64,000 nt of DNA. Origin: Rhodococcus sp. CH91 (GTDB lineage Bacteria; Actinomycetota; Actinomycetes; Mycobacteriales; Mycobacteriaceae). A program made the position numbers and the translations under genes. The stretch spans positions 127,484 through 191,483 of the forward strand of contig NZ_JAKFYR010000006.1 of the NCBI RefSeq assembly GCF_022554085.1, read 5' to 3'. Below the pieces are notes generated by a model that was not told the DNA's origin, did no database searches, and worked only from the letters and a program-made list of their open reading frames with translations. Numbering within the stretch: position 1 is the stretch's first letter; the number at the start of each line of letters is the position of its first letter. This document shows, one piece after another, positions 26,997 to 35,067 of this stretch.

Positions 26997-26997
26997 C

Positions 26998-27660
26998 ATG
27001 CCTCGGCTCGTACTCGCCTCGGCTTCACCTGCCCGCCTCGCGGTCCTCCACGGGGCGGGCGTGAAGCCGCTGGTGCAGGTCTCGGAGGTGGACGAGGACG
27101 CCCTCGTCGCGTCCCTGCCGGCCGGCACTCCCCACGAGCGGGTCGTCACCGAACTCGCCCGGGCCAAGGCGACGGACGTTCTGCCCGTGCTGCGGGAACA
27201 GGGGCTGCGCGACGCGATCGTCATCGGCTGCGACTCGATGCTCCTGTTCGACGGTGCCCTGCAGGGCAAGCCCCGCACCGTCGAGGCGGCCCGGGAACGC
27301 TGGAAGACGATGGCCGGTCGCAGCGGTGAACTGCTCACCGGCCACGCGGTGCTCCGCGTCCGGGACGACGAGCTCGTCTCCGAGGCGGCCGACCACAGCG
27401 GCACGATCGTGCACTTCGGCACACCCACGGACGAGGAACTCGAGGCGTATCTCGACAGCGGCGAGCCCCTCGAGGTGGCCGGTGCGTTCACCCTCGACGG
27501 TCACGGCGGCTGGTTCGTCGACGGCGTCGAAGGCGATCCGTCGTCGGTCATCGGCATCGGTCTCCCGCTGGTGCGGCGTCTGCTCGCCGAGGTGGGCATC
27601 TCCGTGGCGCGGTTGTGGGCCGAGAACGCGGCCATCCCCGTCGAAGCGCTGGAGAACTAG
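26998..27660 (+). CDS. maf: Maf-type nucleoside triphosphate pyrophosphatase
   Basis: A 220-residue house-cleaning pyrophosphatase that hydrolyses non-canonical or methylated NTPs (dTTP/UTP-type), limiting misincorporation. The amino-terminal LASASPARLAVL is the Maf nucleotide loop, and the acidic IVIGCDSMLLFDG, ELLTGHAV and GAFTLDGHGG segments form the rest of the site. It starts one base after accE5 and is cotranscribed. Its stop overlaps the convergent globin stop by 4 bases. Confidence 0.93.
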   Translation: MPRLVLASASPARLAVLHGAGVKPLVQVSEVDEDALVASLPAGTPHERVVTELARAKATDVLPVLREQGLRDAIVIGCDSMLLFDGALQGKPRTVEAARERWKTMAGRSGELLTGHAVLRVRDDELVSEAADHSGTIVHFGTPTDEELEAYLDSGEPLEVAGAFTLDGHGGWFVDGVEGDPSSVIGIGLPLVRRLLAEVGISVARLWAENAAIPVEALEN

Positions 27661-28085
27661 CCCCGGGCCGATCGGGCGCTCTCGCCGTGCAGGCTCCTCT
27701 GCAACGACGTCACCATCGACTCGGCCTTCGCCTTCGCACGCTGCGCATCCACACCGTGGAACGATTCGTCCACGCTGTCGCACCACAACTGCAGCCACCG
27801 GTCGAAGCGCGCGGGAGTGAGCCCGTGGTGGTCGTGCAGGGCGCGGTGCACCGGTACGAACGCGCCGCGATAACGGGTCGTGCGGAACAGGATCTGTTCC
27901 CAGAAGTCCCCGACGACCCTCAGATGCTCGTCGAGCCCGACGATGCCGAGCACCTCGAAGACCGGTGCGAGCACCGAATCGTGTAGTGCACGTTCGTAGA
28001 AGCGCCGGACCAGCAGATCGATCTGTTCCCGCGACACGAGTTCCGTGCGGGCCGGTGGGCCGCCGTGGGTACTACTGCAGGTCAC
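27657..28085 (-). CDS. group III truncated hemoglobin
   Basis: A 142-residue globin of the trHb3 class. [16 protein letters not shown] forms the B-C region, [14 protein letters not shown] is the E helix (His54 at the distal side), and the F-G region [20 protein letters not shown] holds the proximal histidine, most likely His80 or His84. Group III globins bind O2 or NO and have been tied to nitrosative or redox stress. The GTG at 28085 follows TACCGT at an 8-base spacing. It is divergent from sseA. Not part of the M. tuberculosis order here from memory. Confidence 0.85.
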   Translation of the reverse strand: MTCSSTHGGPPARTELVSREQIDLLVRRFYERALHDSVLAPVFEVLGIVGLDEHLRVVGDFWEQILFRTTRYRGAFVPVHRALHDHHGLTPARFDRWLQLWCDSVDESFHGVDAQRAKAKAESMVTSLQRSLHGESARSARG

Positions 28086-28104
28086 GCCCGCACACGGTAC
28101 CGCC

Positions 28105-28110
28105 TAGAAT
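28105..28110 (+). promoter_or_regulatory. -10 box upstream of sseA
   Basis: TAGAAT at 28105-28110, with an expected start near 28117 and a roughly 30-base leader carrying CAGGAG before GTG 28148. Confidence 0.45.
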
Positions 28111-28147
28111 CGACGACGCACCTGCCACCACAGCCTCAGGAGCCCAT

Positions 28148-29041
28148 GTGCCCGTCGCACCCGATAGCAATCCTTCGTTCGCCGCCTACGCGGATCCCGG
28201 CCGTCTCGTCTCGACGGAATGGCTGTCCGCTCATCTCGGCCATCCCGAAGTGAAGGTCGTAGAGTCCGACGAGGACGTGCTGCTCTACGACGTGGGGCAC
28301 ATCCCCGGTGCCGTGAAGATCGACTGGCATCTCGATCTCAACGATCCCGTCACCCGCGACTACATCGACGGCGAACAGTTCGCGGCGCTCATGGACCGCA
28401 AGGGCATCCGGCGCAGCGACACCGTGGTGATCTACGGCGACAAGTCCAACTGGTGGGCCGCCTACGCCCTGTGGGTCTTCACGCTCTTCGGTCACGAGGA
28501 CGTCCGGCTGCTCGACGGCGGGCGCGATGCGTGGATCTCCGAGAACCGCGACACGACCCTCGACATCCCGTCCACCACGACGAGCGGTTATCCGGTCGTC
28601 GAGCGCAAGGACGCACAGATCCGCGCGTTCAAGGACGACGTCCTCGAGCACCTGGGCACGGGCCCGCTGATCGACGTCCGTTCGCCGCAGGAGTACACCG
28701 GCGAGCGCACCCACATGCCGGACTACCCGGAGGAGGGCGCCCTGCGCGGCGGTCACATCCCGACGGCGGTGTCGATTCCGTGGGCGAAGGCCGCGGCACC
28801 GGACGGGCGTTTCCGCTCCCGCGCCGAGCTCGACGAGATCTACAGCGGTATCGACAAGGGCGCAGACGTCGTGGCCTACTGCCGCATCGGTGAACGGTCG
28901 AGCCACACCTGGTTCGTCCTGACCCATCTGCTCGGCTACCCGAAGGTCCGCAACTACGACGGTTCCTGGACCGAATGGGGCAACGCCGTCCGCGTGCCCA
29001 TCGTCAAGGGCGACGAGCCGGGAGACGTTCCGGCCGCATGA
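28148..29041 (+). CDS. sseA: thiosulfate/3-mercaptopyruvate sulfurtransferase SseA
   Basis: A 297-residue two-domain rhodanese that transfers sulfane sulfur from thiosulfate or 3-mercaptopyruvate to thiol acceptors. The second domain carries the active loop CRIGERS with nucleophile Cys245; the first domain is inactive (YGDKSNWWA). [32 protein letters not shown] marks the interdomain-to-second-domain stretch (shown for location, about 178-210). The GTG is preceded by CAGGAG. The stop overlaps the SufE-like gene as ATGA, joining the two in sulfur trafficking. Confidence 0.93.
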   Translation: MPVAPDSNPSFAAYADPGRLVSTEWLSAHLGHPEVKVVESDEDVLLYDVGHIPGAVKIDWHLDLNDPVTRDYIDGEQFAALMDRKGIRRSDTVVIYGDKSNWWAAYALWVFTLFGHEDVRLLDGGRDAWISENRDTTLDIPSTTTSGYPVVERKDAQIRAFKDDVLEHLGTGPLIDVRSPQEYTGERTHMPDYPEEGALRGGHIPTAVSIPWAKAAAPDGRFRSRAELDEIYSGIDKGADVVAYCRIGERSSHTWFVLTHLLGYPKVRNYDGSWTEWGNAVRVPIVKGDEPGDVPAA

Positions 29042-29451
29042 GTATCCCTGCACCCCTCGCCGAGATCGTCGACGACTTCGCCGCCGTCGACGGTCAGAAC
29101 AAACTGCAACTGCTCCTCGAGTTCAGCCGCGAGCTCCCCCCGCTTCCGGCCGAACTCGAGGAGGCGGCGATGGAACCGGTCCCCGAGTGCCAGTCGCCGC
29201 TGTTCCTGTCCGTCGACTCCTCCGATCGCGACCGCGTCCGGCTGCACTTCAGTGCCCCGGCCGAAGCGCCGACCACGCGTGGTTTCGCATCGATCCTGCA
29301 CCAGGGGCTCGACGGTCTGAGCGCCCAGCAGATCCTCGACGTCCCCGACGACTTCTACTCCTCGCTCGGCCTGGCCGACGCGGTGAGCCCGTTGCGGTTG
29401 CGGGGTATGAGCGCGATGCTGGCGCGGATCAAGCGGCACCTCCGCACCTGA
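29038..29451 (+). CDS. SufE-like sulfur acceptor protein
   Basis: A 137-residue SufE/CsdE-fold protein of the Rv3284 family. The predicted sulfur-accepting cysteine is in PECQSPLF (Cys near 52), matching the loop cysteine of SufE. SufE proteins take persulfide sulfur from a desulfurase or sulfurtransferase for Fe-S cluster or other sulfur transfer; the ATGA overlap with sseA points to SseA as its partner. Length is normal. Confidence 0.9.
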   Translation: MSIPAPLAEIVDDFAAVDGQNKLQLLLEFSRELPPLPAELEEAAMEPVPECQSPLFLSVDSSDRDRVRLHFSAPAEAPTTRGFASILHQGLDGLSAQQILDVPDDFYSSLGLADAVSPLRLRGMSAMLARIKRHLRT

Positions 29452-29458
29452 CGCGCTC

Positions 29459-30895
29459 ATGGAGTTCACCGAGCTGGCCGACTATCGGATCCACGCCGGC
29501 GTCCTGACGGAATGGCTGCCGTGCGCGGCCGAGGAAGACTGGAACGAGGATGCCCGTCCCGCCTCGTACATCCACGAAGCGCACCTGCGACGCACGCCCG
29601 GCAGCCGGCAGGGCGGTGGCCGGGAGTCGTGGCTCGGCACGGCCTTCGAGATTGCCGGGCCGCTCGACGCCGAGGCGTTCCTGCGGGCGCTGCACAGATG
29701 GATCGACCGGCACGAGCCGCTGCGCAGCCATGCCCGGCTCGCCGAGGAGAAGAGCGGAATTCTGGTGCGGCGCACCGCTTCTCCGGGGAAGATCTCGGTG
29801 CGGTTCATCCGGCACGAGGTCGCCGGCCCGGACACCATCCGCGAGCATCTGCTCGGCCTGTTCGACGACTACACGACTCCACACGTGTGGCCGCCCTACG
29901 TCTTCGCCACGCTCGAACCGGACGACGACTCACCGTCCGGTGCCGAGAACCGGTTCACCGTCTTCTTCGGTGCCGATCACTCCATCATCGACGGATACTC
30001 GGTGGTGCTCGTCGCGCACGAGATCTCGGCACTGTACGAGGAGGAACTCACCGGCCGCGCGGCCGACCTGTTCCCGGTGGGCAGTTACATCGATTTCGGT
30101 GCCGCCGAACGGGACGAGTCCGCACACCTCGACGACGATCACGAGGCAGTACGCATCTGGAGGCGAACCCTCACCGAGTGCGGCGGTGAGCCACCGGGAT
30201 TCCCACTTCCCATCGGGCAGCGGTCCCCGCACGCGACACCGCAGCGGCGACTCGCCGCACGCTGGTTCGACGACGACGAGGCCACGGCCTTCTCGGCGCG
30301 CTGCCGCAGTGCCGGGGCCGGCTTCTTCGCCGGGGTACTGGCGTCTTTCGCGCGGGCGAGCGCCGACATCACCGGCGAGCGCCGGTTCCGGACGGTCGCA
30401 CCCGCACACACGCGCGCCGGCCCGATCTGGGCGGGCTCTCTCGGCTGGTTCGTCGGCCTCCGGCCGATCGACCTGGATCTCACGGACACAACGGATTTCG
30501 CGTCGCTGGCGGGACGCGCGGCGGAGGAACTGCACCGCACCCGGGCGAGCGCGCGGGTCCCGTTCGTACGGGTGGGTGAGCTTCTCGGAGTCCCGATCCG
30601 CCCGCAGTTCGTCATCTCCTACATGGACGTGCGATTCGTCCCGATGGCGGCCCAGTGGCCCGAACGGAACGCCCGGGCCCTGCGCAGCCGCAGTTTCACC
30701 CACGATGTATACGTGTGGATCAACCGCACCCCCGAAGGGGTGAACGTCTCGGCCCGATTCCCGGACAACACCGTCGCGGGCGAGAACGTCCCGCGCCTTC
30801 TGGAACGGGCATGCGAGTTGATGCACGAGGTCGCAGCCGGCGGACCGTGGGCCGGACAACCGCAGGCCGGGGCGGTCCCACCTACCGATCGGTAG
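29459..30895 (+). CDS. condensation-domain acyltransferase (PapA-like), stand-alone
   Basis: A 478-residue stand-alone condensation-fold protein. The catalytic motif is H174-S-I-I-D178-G179 (HxxxDG form), with one histidine rather than HH. RHEPLRSH near 85 and AGSLGWFVGLRPIDL mark the two lobes of the chloramphenicol-acetyltransferase-like fold. Such proteins, including mycobacterial PapA enzymes, esterify acyl-CoA or acyl-carrier groups onto alcohols. No carrier or polyketide gene is adjacent, so the substrates are unknown. It starts 7 bases after the SufE-like stop and precedes accA3; from memory this gene is absent from the mycobacterial order. Confidence 0.8.
   Translation: MEFTELADYRIHAGVLTEWLPCAAEEDWNEDARPASYIHEAHLRRTPGSRQGGGRESWLGTAFEIAGPLDAEAFLRALHRWIDRHEPLRSHARLAEEKSGILVRRTASPGKISVRFIRHEVAGPDTIREHLLGLFDDYTTPHVWPPYVFATLEPDDDSPSGAENRFTVFFGADHSIIDGYSVVLVAHEISALYEEELTGRAADLFPVGSYIDFGAAERDESAHLDDDHEAVRIWRRTLTECGGEPPGFPLPIGQRSPHATPQRRLAARWFDDDEATAFSARCRSAGAGFFAGVLASFARASADITGERRFRTVAPAHTRAGPIWAGSLGWFVGLRPIDLDLTDTTDFASLAGRAAEELHRTRASARVPFVRVGELLGVPIRPQFVISYMDVRFVPMAAQWPERNARALRSRSFTHDVYVWINRTPEGVNVSARFPDNTVAGENVPRLLERACELMHEVAAGGPWAGQPQAGAVPPTDR
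30882..30895. promoter_or_regulatory. CTACC-N4-GGTAG palindrome upstream of accA3
   Basis: A 14-base perfect palindrome, arms CTACC and GGTAG around GATC, overlapping the stop codon of the condensation-domain gene (TAG at 30893-30895) and ending about 122 bases before accA3. It has the same arms, spacer length and CCAC left flank as the site between birA and accD5. Confidence 0.55.
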
Positions 30896-31016
30896 CATTG
30901 CGCGCTCGACGGTGCGCCGTAGTGTGTAGGGGCCATCCGGTTACATCGTCTATCCGATTGGCGCTTAGACTGCCCGTCGACGGAAATAACCTAACGATCG
31001 ATCAACAGGAGGCTCC

Positions 31017-32807
31017 GTGCCCAGTCATGCCAGCGCGCAGATCACGAAGGTGCTCGTCGCGAACCGCGGCGAGATCGCTGTGCGGGTCATCCGAGCCGCC
31101 AAGGACGCGGGCTACGGCAGTGTCGCCGTCTACGCGGAACCGGACGCCGATGCGCAGTTCGTGAAGCTCGCCGACGAGGCGTTCGCACTGGGTGGCACGA
31201 CTTCGGCCGAGTCCTACCTGGTGTTCGACAAGATCCTCGACGCCGCCGCCAAGTCCGGCGCCGACGCGATCCACCCCGGCTACGGCTTCCTGTCCGAGAA
31301 CGCCGACTTCGCGCAGGCCGTGATCGACGCGGGCCTGATCTGGATCGGCCCCTCGCCGCAGTCCATCCGCGACCTCGGCGACAAGGTCACCGCGCGGCAC
31401 ATCGCGGAGCGCGCCAACGCGCCGATGGCAGCCGGCACCAAGGACCCGGTCAAGAACGCCGACGAGGTCGTCGAGTTCGCCAAGCAGTACGGCGTTCCGG
31501 TGGCCATCAAGGCAGCCTTCGGTGGCGGTGGCCGCGGCATGAAGGTCGCGCAGACCCTCGAGGAGATCCCCGAGCTGTTCGAGTCGGCCACTCGCGAAGC
31601 CGTCGCCGCCTTCGGTCGCGGCGAGTGCTTCGTCGAGCAGTACCTCGACAAGGCCCGCCACGTCGAGGCTCAGGTCATCGCCGACCAGCACGGCAACGTC
31701 ATCGTCGCGGGCACCCGCGACTGCTCGCTGCAGCGCCGCTTCCAGAAGCTCGTCGAGGAGGCGCCCGCGCCCTTCCTGACCGACGAACAGCGCAAGCGCA
31801 TCCACGAGTCCGCCAAGGCCATCTGCCGCGAGGCCGGTTACTACGGCGCCGGCACCGTGGAGTACCTCGTGCAGGGCGACACGGTGTCCTTCCTCGAGGT
31901 CAACACCCGCCTGCAGGTCGAGCACCCGGTCACCGAGGAGACCGCCGGTATCGACCTCGTGCGCCAGCAGTTCCGCATCGCCAACGGCGAGAAGCTCGAG
32001 ATCACCGAGGATCCCACCCCGCGTGGTCACAGCTTCGAGTTCCGCATCAACGGTGAGGACGCCGGTCGCGGCTTCCTCCCCGCCCCCGGCCCGATCGCCG
32101 TCTACAAGGAGCCCACGGGCCCCGGCGTGCGCGTCGACTCCGGTGTCGTCGCAGGCGACGTCATCGGCGGCCAGTTCGACTCGATGCTCGCCAAGCTGAT
32201 CGTCACCGGCGAGAACCGCGAGCAGGCACTGCAGCGTGCCCGTCGTGCCCTGGCCGAGTTCGAGGTCGAGGGCCTGGCCACGGTCATCCCCTTCCACCGC
32301 CACATCGTCGAGCATCCCGCCTTCATCGGCGACGGCGAGAAGTTCGACGTCTACACCAAGTGGATCGAGACCGAGTGGGAGAACACCGTCGAGCCCTACT
32401 CCGGTGGTGCCCCCGTCGACGACGAGGACGAGGCGCTGCCGCGCCAGAACGTCGTCGTCGAGGTCGGCGGACGTCGCGTCGAGGTGTCGCTGCCGGGCCA
32501 GTTCTCGCTCGGTGGTAACGGCGGTGGCGCCGGCGTCATCCGCAAGAAGCCCAAGCCCCGCAAGCGCGGTGGCGGCGGCGCCGGCAAGGCGTCCGGCGAT
32601 GCGGTGACCGCACCCATGCAGGGCACCGTCGTCAAGGTCGCCGTGACGGAGGGTCAGGAGGTCGCCGAGGGTGAGCTGATCGCCGTGCTCGAGGCCATGA
32701 AGATGGAGAACCCGGTCAACGCTCACAAGGCCGGTGTCGTCACGGGCCTGTCGGTGGAGCCGGGTGCAGCGGTCACCCAGGGCACCGTGCTCACCGAGAT
32801 CAAGTAA
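31017..32807 (+). CDS. accA3: acyl-CoA carboxylase alpha subunit AccA3
   Basis: A 596-residue biotin carboxylase fused to a biotin carboxyl carrier. The carboxylase domain (about 8-450) has the ATP-grasp glycine-rich loop [24 protein letters not shown] and [11 protein letters not shown] Pro/Lys/Gly-rich linker (about 500-525) leads to the carrier domain with EAMKMEN; the biotinylated residue is Lys562. It supplies carboxybiotin to AccD5 and other beta subunits for malonyl- and methylmalonyl-CoA. GTG start with CAGGAGG 7 bases upstream. A strong hairpin terminator follows. Confidence 0.98.
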   Translation: MPSHASAQITKVLVANRGEIAVRVIRAAKDAGYGSVAVYAEPDADAQFVKLADEAFALGGTTSAESYLVFDKILDAAAKSGADAIHPGYGFLSENADFAQAVIDAGLIWIGPSPQSIRDLGDKVTARHIAERANAPMAAGTKDPVKNADEVVEFAKQYGVPVAIKAAFGGGGRGMKVAQTLEEIPELFESATREAVAAFGRGECFVEQYLDKARHVEAQVIADQHGNVIVAGTRDCSLQRRFQKLVEEAPAPFLTDEQRKRIHESAKAICREAGYYGAGTVEYLVQGDTVSFLEVNTRLQVEHPVTEETAGIDLVRQQFRIANGEKLEITEDPTPRGHSFEFRINGEDAGRGFLPAPGPIAVYKEPTGPGVRVDSGVVAGDVIGGQFDSMLAKLIVTGENREQALQRARRALAEFEVEGLATVIPFHRHIVEHPAFIGDGEKFDVYTKWIETEWENTVEPYSGGAPVDDEDEALPRQNVVVEVGGRRVEVSLPGQFSLGGNGGGAGVIRKKPKPRKRGGGGAGKASGDAVTAPMQGTVVKVAVTEGQEVAEGELIAVLEAMKMENPVNAHKAGVVTGLSVEPGAAVTQGTVLTEIK

Positions 32808-32821
32808 CACGACTGCATTTC

Positions 32822-32855
32822 GGGTCCCCTGCATCGGTCACGATGCAGGGGACCC
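32822..32855 (+). terminator. perfect 14-bp hairpin after accA3
   Basis: GGGTCCCCTGCATC (32822-32835) pairs perfectly with GATGCAGGGGACCC (32842-32855) around a 6-base loop, 15 bases after the accA3 stop. No U-tract follows, fitting an I-type actinobacterial terminator. Confidence 0.85.
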
Positions 32856-32927
32856 GCGTCGTTCCCGGGTACTCCCCGGCGCTGCAACATGTGCTCGCGC
32901 GAGACCGGCGGCTACTAGGCTGGATGC

Positions 32928-33305
32928 ATGGCCGAACGCCCCGAGATCCGGATCGGCACCGCCGAGCGTGAGGAAGCGGTGTCGCTGCTCGGTGAGCACT
33001 TCGCCGCGGGCCGCCTCAGCCTGGCGGAGTTCGACGAGCGGGTCGCCCTGGCGACGCAGGCCACGATCCGTGCGGATCTCGTCCCCCTCTTCGCCGATCT
33101 ACCCAGTGCGCCGGCCGTCGTGTCCTCGTCCGGTCCACGAGATCTGGCGGAGCAACTGATGACGCTGGTTCCGTTCGTACTCGTCGCGCTGCTCGTCATC
33201 GTCGTGTTCCGGCATCCGATCGCGCTGCTCGTTGCCGTCGGAGTGCTGTTCGTGGCCGGTCGGCGTGCCTACCGACTGCTCGGCGAGAGGCGGAGCCCGT
33301 CCTGA
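32928..33305 (+). CDS. DUF1707 SHOCT-like membrane protein, copy 1
   Basis: A 125-residue protein with an amino-terminal DUF1707 domain (EIRIGTAEREEAVSLLGEHFAAGRLSL, about 6-55), which is found in actinobacteria, followed by two membrane helices (about 79-95 and 97-112) and a short basic tail. Function unknown. The ATG at 32928 follows TAGGCT by 6 bases, a leaderless layout. It is paired with a paralogue 46 bases downstream. Confidence 0.82.
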   Translation: MAERPEIRIGTAEREEAVSLLGEHFAAGRLSLAEFDERVALATQATIRADLVPLFADLPSAPAVVSSSGPRDLAEQLMTLVPFVLVALLVIVVFRHPIALLVAVGVLFVAGRRAYRLLGERRSPS

Positions 33306-33351
33306 CCCCTGTGCCTGTCGCCGCCGCGGTGGCGCGGACTAATCTGACCGC

Positions 33352-33780
33352 ATGGCCGACTCCCCCGACATCCGCATCGGCAACGCCGAGCGTAGTGAGG
33401 CGCTGGATCTGCTCGGTGAGCACTTCTCACTCGGCCGGCTGACGCTGCCGGAGTTCGACGAACGAAGCGCCAGGGCATCGATGGCCACGACAAGGGGCGA
33501 TCTCGCCGTATTGTTCGCCGACCTGCCCGGAACCCCCACGACCGCACCAGCGGTCACTCGGGACGATCTTCCCGTGATCACCGTGACGAAGCAGTCCGAG
33601 CGGTGGCGCGAGGTCGTGATGGGACTGACGCCGCTCGTCGCCCTGGTCCTGTTCTTCACATTCGACACCTGGCTGTTCTTCCTGCTGATCCCGGCGATGG
33701 GGATCGCCCTGTTCGCGGGCCGGGACGACGACGGGCACGACGCGGACGCCCGCGAGGGCGAGCGGAAGAGGCACGGCTGA
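33352..33780 (+). CDS. DUF1707 SHOCT-like membrane protein, copy 2
   Basis: A 142-residue paralogue of the preceding gene. The amino end MADSPDIRIGNAERSEALDLLGEHFSLGRLTL aligns closely with copy 1, giving the same DUF1707 domain; two hydrophobic helices (about 90-105 and 108-124) and an acidic/basic tail differ. TAATCT ends 6 bases before the ATG, so this gene has its own leaderless promoter in spite of its nearness to copy 1. The pair looks like an old tandem duplication. Confidence 0.82.
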   Translation: MADSPDIRIGNAERSEALDLLGEHFSLGRLTLPEFDERSARASMATTRGDLAVLFADLPGTPTTAPAVTRDDLPVITVTKQSERWREVVMGLTPLVALVLFFTFDTWLFFLLIPAMGIALFAGRDDDGHDADAREGERKRHG

Positions 33781-33782
33781 AC

Positions 33783-34142
33783 GTGGCTGCGCTCCTGCGG
33801 CACCGCGCGCTGCCCCTGATCCTCGCGGTCGTCGTCATCACCGCCATGCTTCTCTCCCCCGGCGGCACGGTGCCCAGTGGTCCACCGCACGCGGACAAGG
33901 TCACGCACGCGCTGATGTTCGCGGCGCTCGCGATCTGCTCACGGTACGCACGGATCCCGCCCGCTCTCACCGTCGTGTGGCTGGGCTTCTACGGAGTGCT
34001 CACGGAAGTGCTGCAGGCGACGGTCGCGGTGCGCCGGTCGGGTTCGTTCTGGGACTGGTGCGCCGATCTGTTCGGCGTGGTCGTCGGGATCGCGGTCTTC
34101 GCCGTGGTGCACCGGCGCTCGCGCAGAACCCTCCGTTCGTAG
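33783..34142 (+). CDS. VanZ-like membrane protein
   Basis: A 119-residue membrane protein with VanZ-type helices: about 9-26, 40-58 (DKVTHALMFAALAICS), 62-82 (TVVWLGFYGVLTEVLQATV) and 91-111 (WCADLFGVVVGIAVFAVV). The charged DKVTH and TEVLQ motifs are family features. GTG start two bases after the DUF1707 stop, so it is cotranscribed. VanZ-like proteins are mostly of unknown function; the original was linked to teicoplanin resistance. Confidence 0.82.
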   Translation: MAALLRHRALPLILAVVVITAMLLSPGGTVPSGPPHADKVTHALMFAALAICSRYARIPPALTVVWLGFYGVLTEVLQATVAVRRSGSFWDWCADLFGVVVGIAVFAVVHRRSRRTLRS

Positions 34143-34175
34143 ACCGGGCGAGTCTGCACCGGCGAGCCGTGGTGA

Positions 34176-35009
34176 TCAGACCCTCGACGGCTCGGTGTCG
34201 ACCAGTCGGGTCCGCAGCGCCTGCAGGCTGTCGTCGTCGAGCCCCAGACCCTCCGCGAAGTACTGCTCGATCGTGCCGTAGCGCGTGAGCGCCTCGTCGA
34301 TCGCGACATCGAGATAGTCGCGCCGGACACCGAGCATCGGTTTCAGGATCTCGGGGTCGCCGCCGAGTTCGGCGAACCGTGCGAACAGTGCGTCGAACTG
34401 CGGGAGCAGCATGTCGTTGGTACGCAGATAGTCGGCGAAGACGTCGTCCTCGCCGGCACCGGCGAACAGGAGCAACGACGCCGCGGCCCAGCCGGTGCGA
34501 TCCTTGCCCGCACTGCAGTGCACGAGGGCGGGAACCTCGCCGCGGGCGAGGCCCTCGGCGAGGGCGCGGTAGGACGCTGCCGCGCTCGGGAGCGCGACGA
34601 AATCGCGGTAGCTCTCCCGGAGGTACCGGGCCGCCCGCCCGTCGTCGAACGCTTCGGCGGCGAGGGCCGGGTCGGCGATGATCTCCGGCAGCGAGGCCGC
34701 GATGGACCCGCTCTGCCGGTCGGCGAGGACGTCGAGCCCGATATGCCGGGCGCCGTCGGGCACACGATCGGGGCGGCGTTGCTGTTCCTCGAGCGTGCGC
34801 AGGTCGAACACCGCCGTGATGTTCAAGGCATCGAGGGTTTCGAGGTCGGTGTCGGTCAGCCGGGACAGATCGGTCGAGCGGAAGACCACGCCGGTGCGGA
34901 CCACGCCGCCGAAGGAACTCGGGCAGCCGCCGATGTCCCTCAGGTTGACCAGTGACGGAATCGCGAAGGATTCGCCACCGCTTACGGTCTCGTCGAGTGC
35001 GTCGGCCAT
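34176..35009 (-). CDS. PtpB-like tyrosine/dual-specificity phosphatase
   Basis: A 277-residue phosphatase close in size and motif to M. tuberculosis PtpB. The P-loop HCSAGKDRTG has catalytic Cys165 and Arg171; the invariant Asp lies earlier in RSTDLSRL/NLRDIGG regions. PtpB-type enzymes dephosphorylate phosphotyrosine or phosphoinositides; a secreted role is not implied here because no signal peptide is seen. The ATG at 35009 follows TAGCTT by 7 bases, consistent with leaderless mRNA. It is downstream of lat on the same strand, 58 bases away. Confidence 0.88.
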   Translation of the reverse strand: MADALDETVSGGESFAIPSLVNLRDIGGCPSSFGGVVRTGVVFRSTDLSRLTDTDLETLDALNITAVFDLRTLEEQQRRPDRVPDGARHIGLDVLADRQSGSIAASLPEIIADPALAAEAFDDGRAARYLRESYRDFVALPSAAASYRALAEGLARGEVPALVHCSAGKDRTGWAAASLLLFAGAGEDDVFADYLRTNDMLLPQFDALFARFAELGGDPEILKPMLGVRRDYLDVAIDEALTRYGTIEQYFAEGLGLDDDSLQALRTRLVDTEPSRV

Positions 35010-35067
35010 ATCCGACAAGCTACCGTCGCGCACCGCCGTGTGGTCGCGCGCCGCCCGATTCCGTCCC

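Noticed and set aside
31002-32834. 600-codon open frame antisense to accA3
   Set aside because: Composition is the usual antisense pattern of a GC-rich gene; AccA3 is unambiguous on the plus strand.
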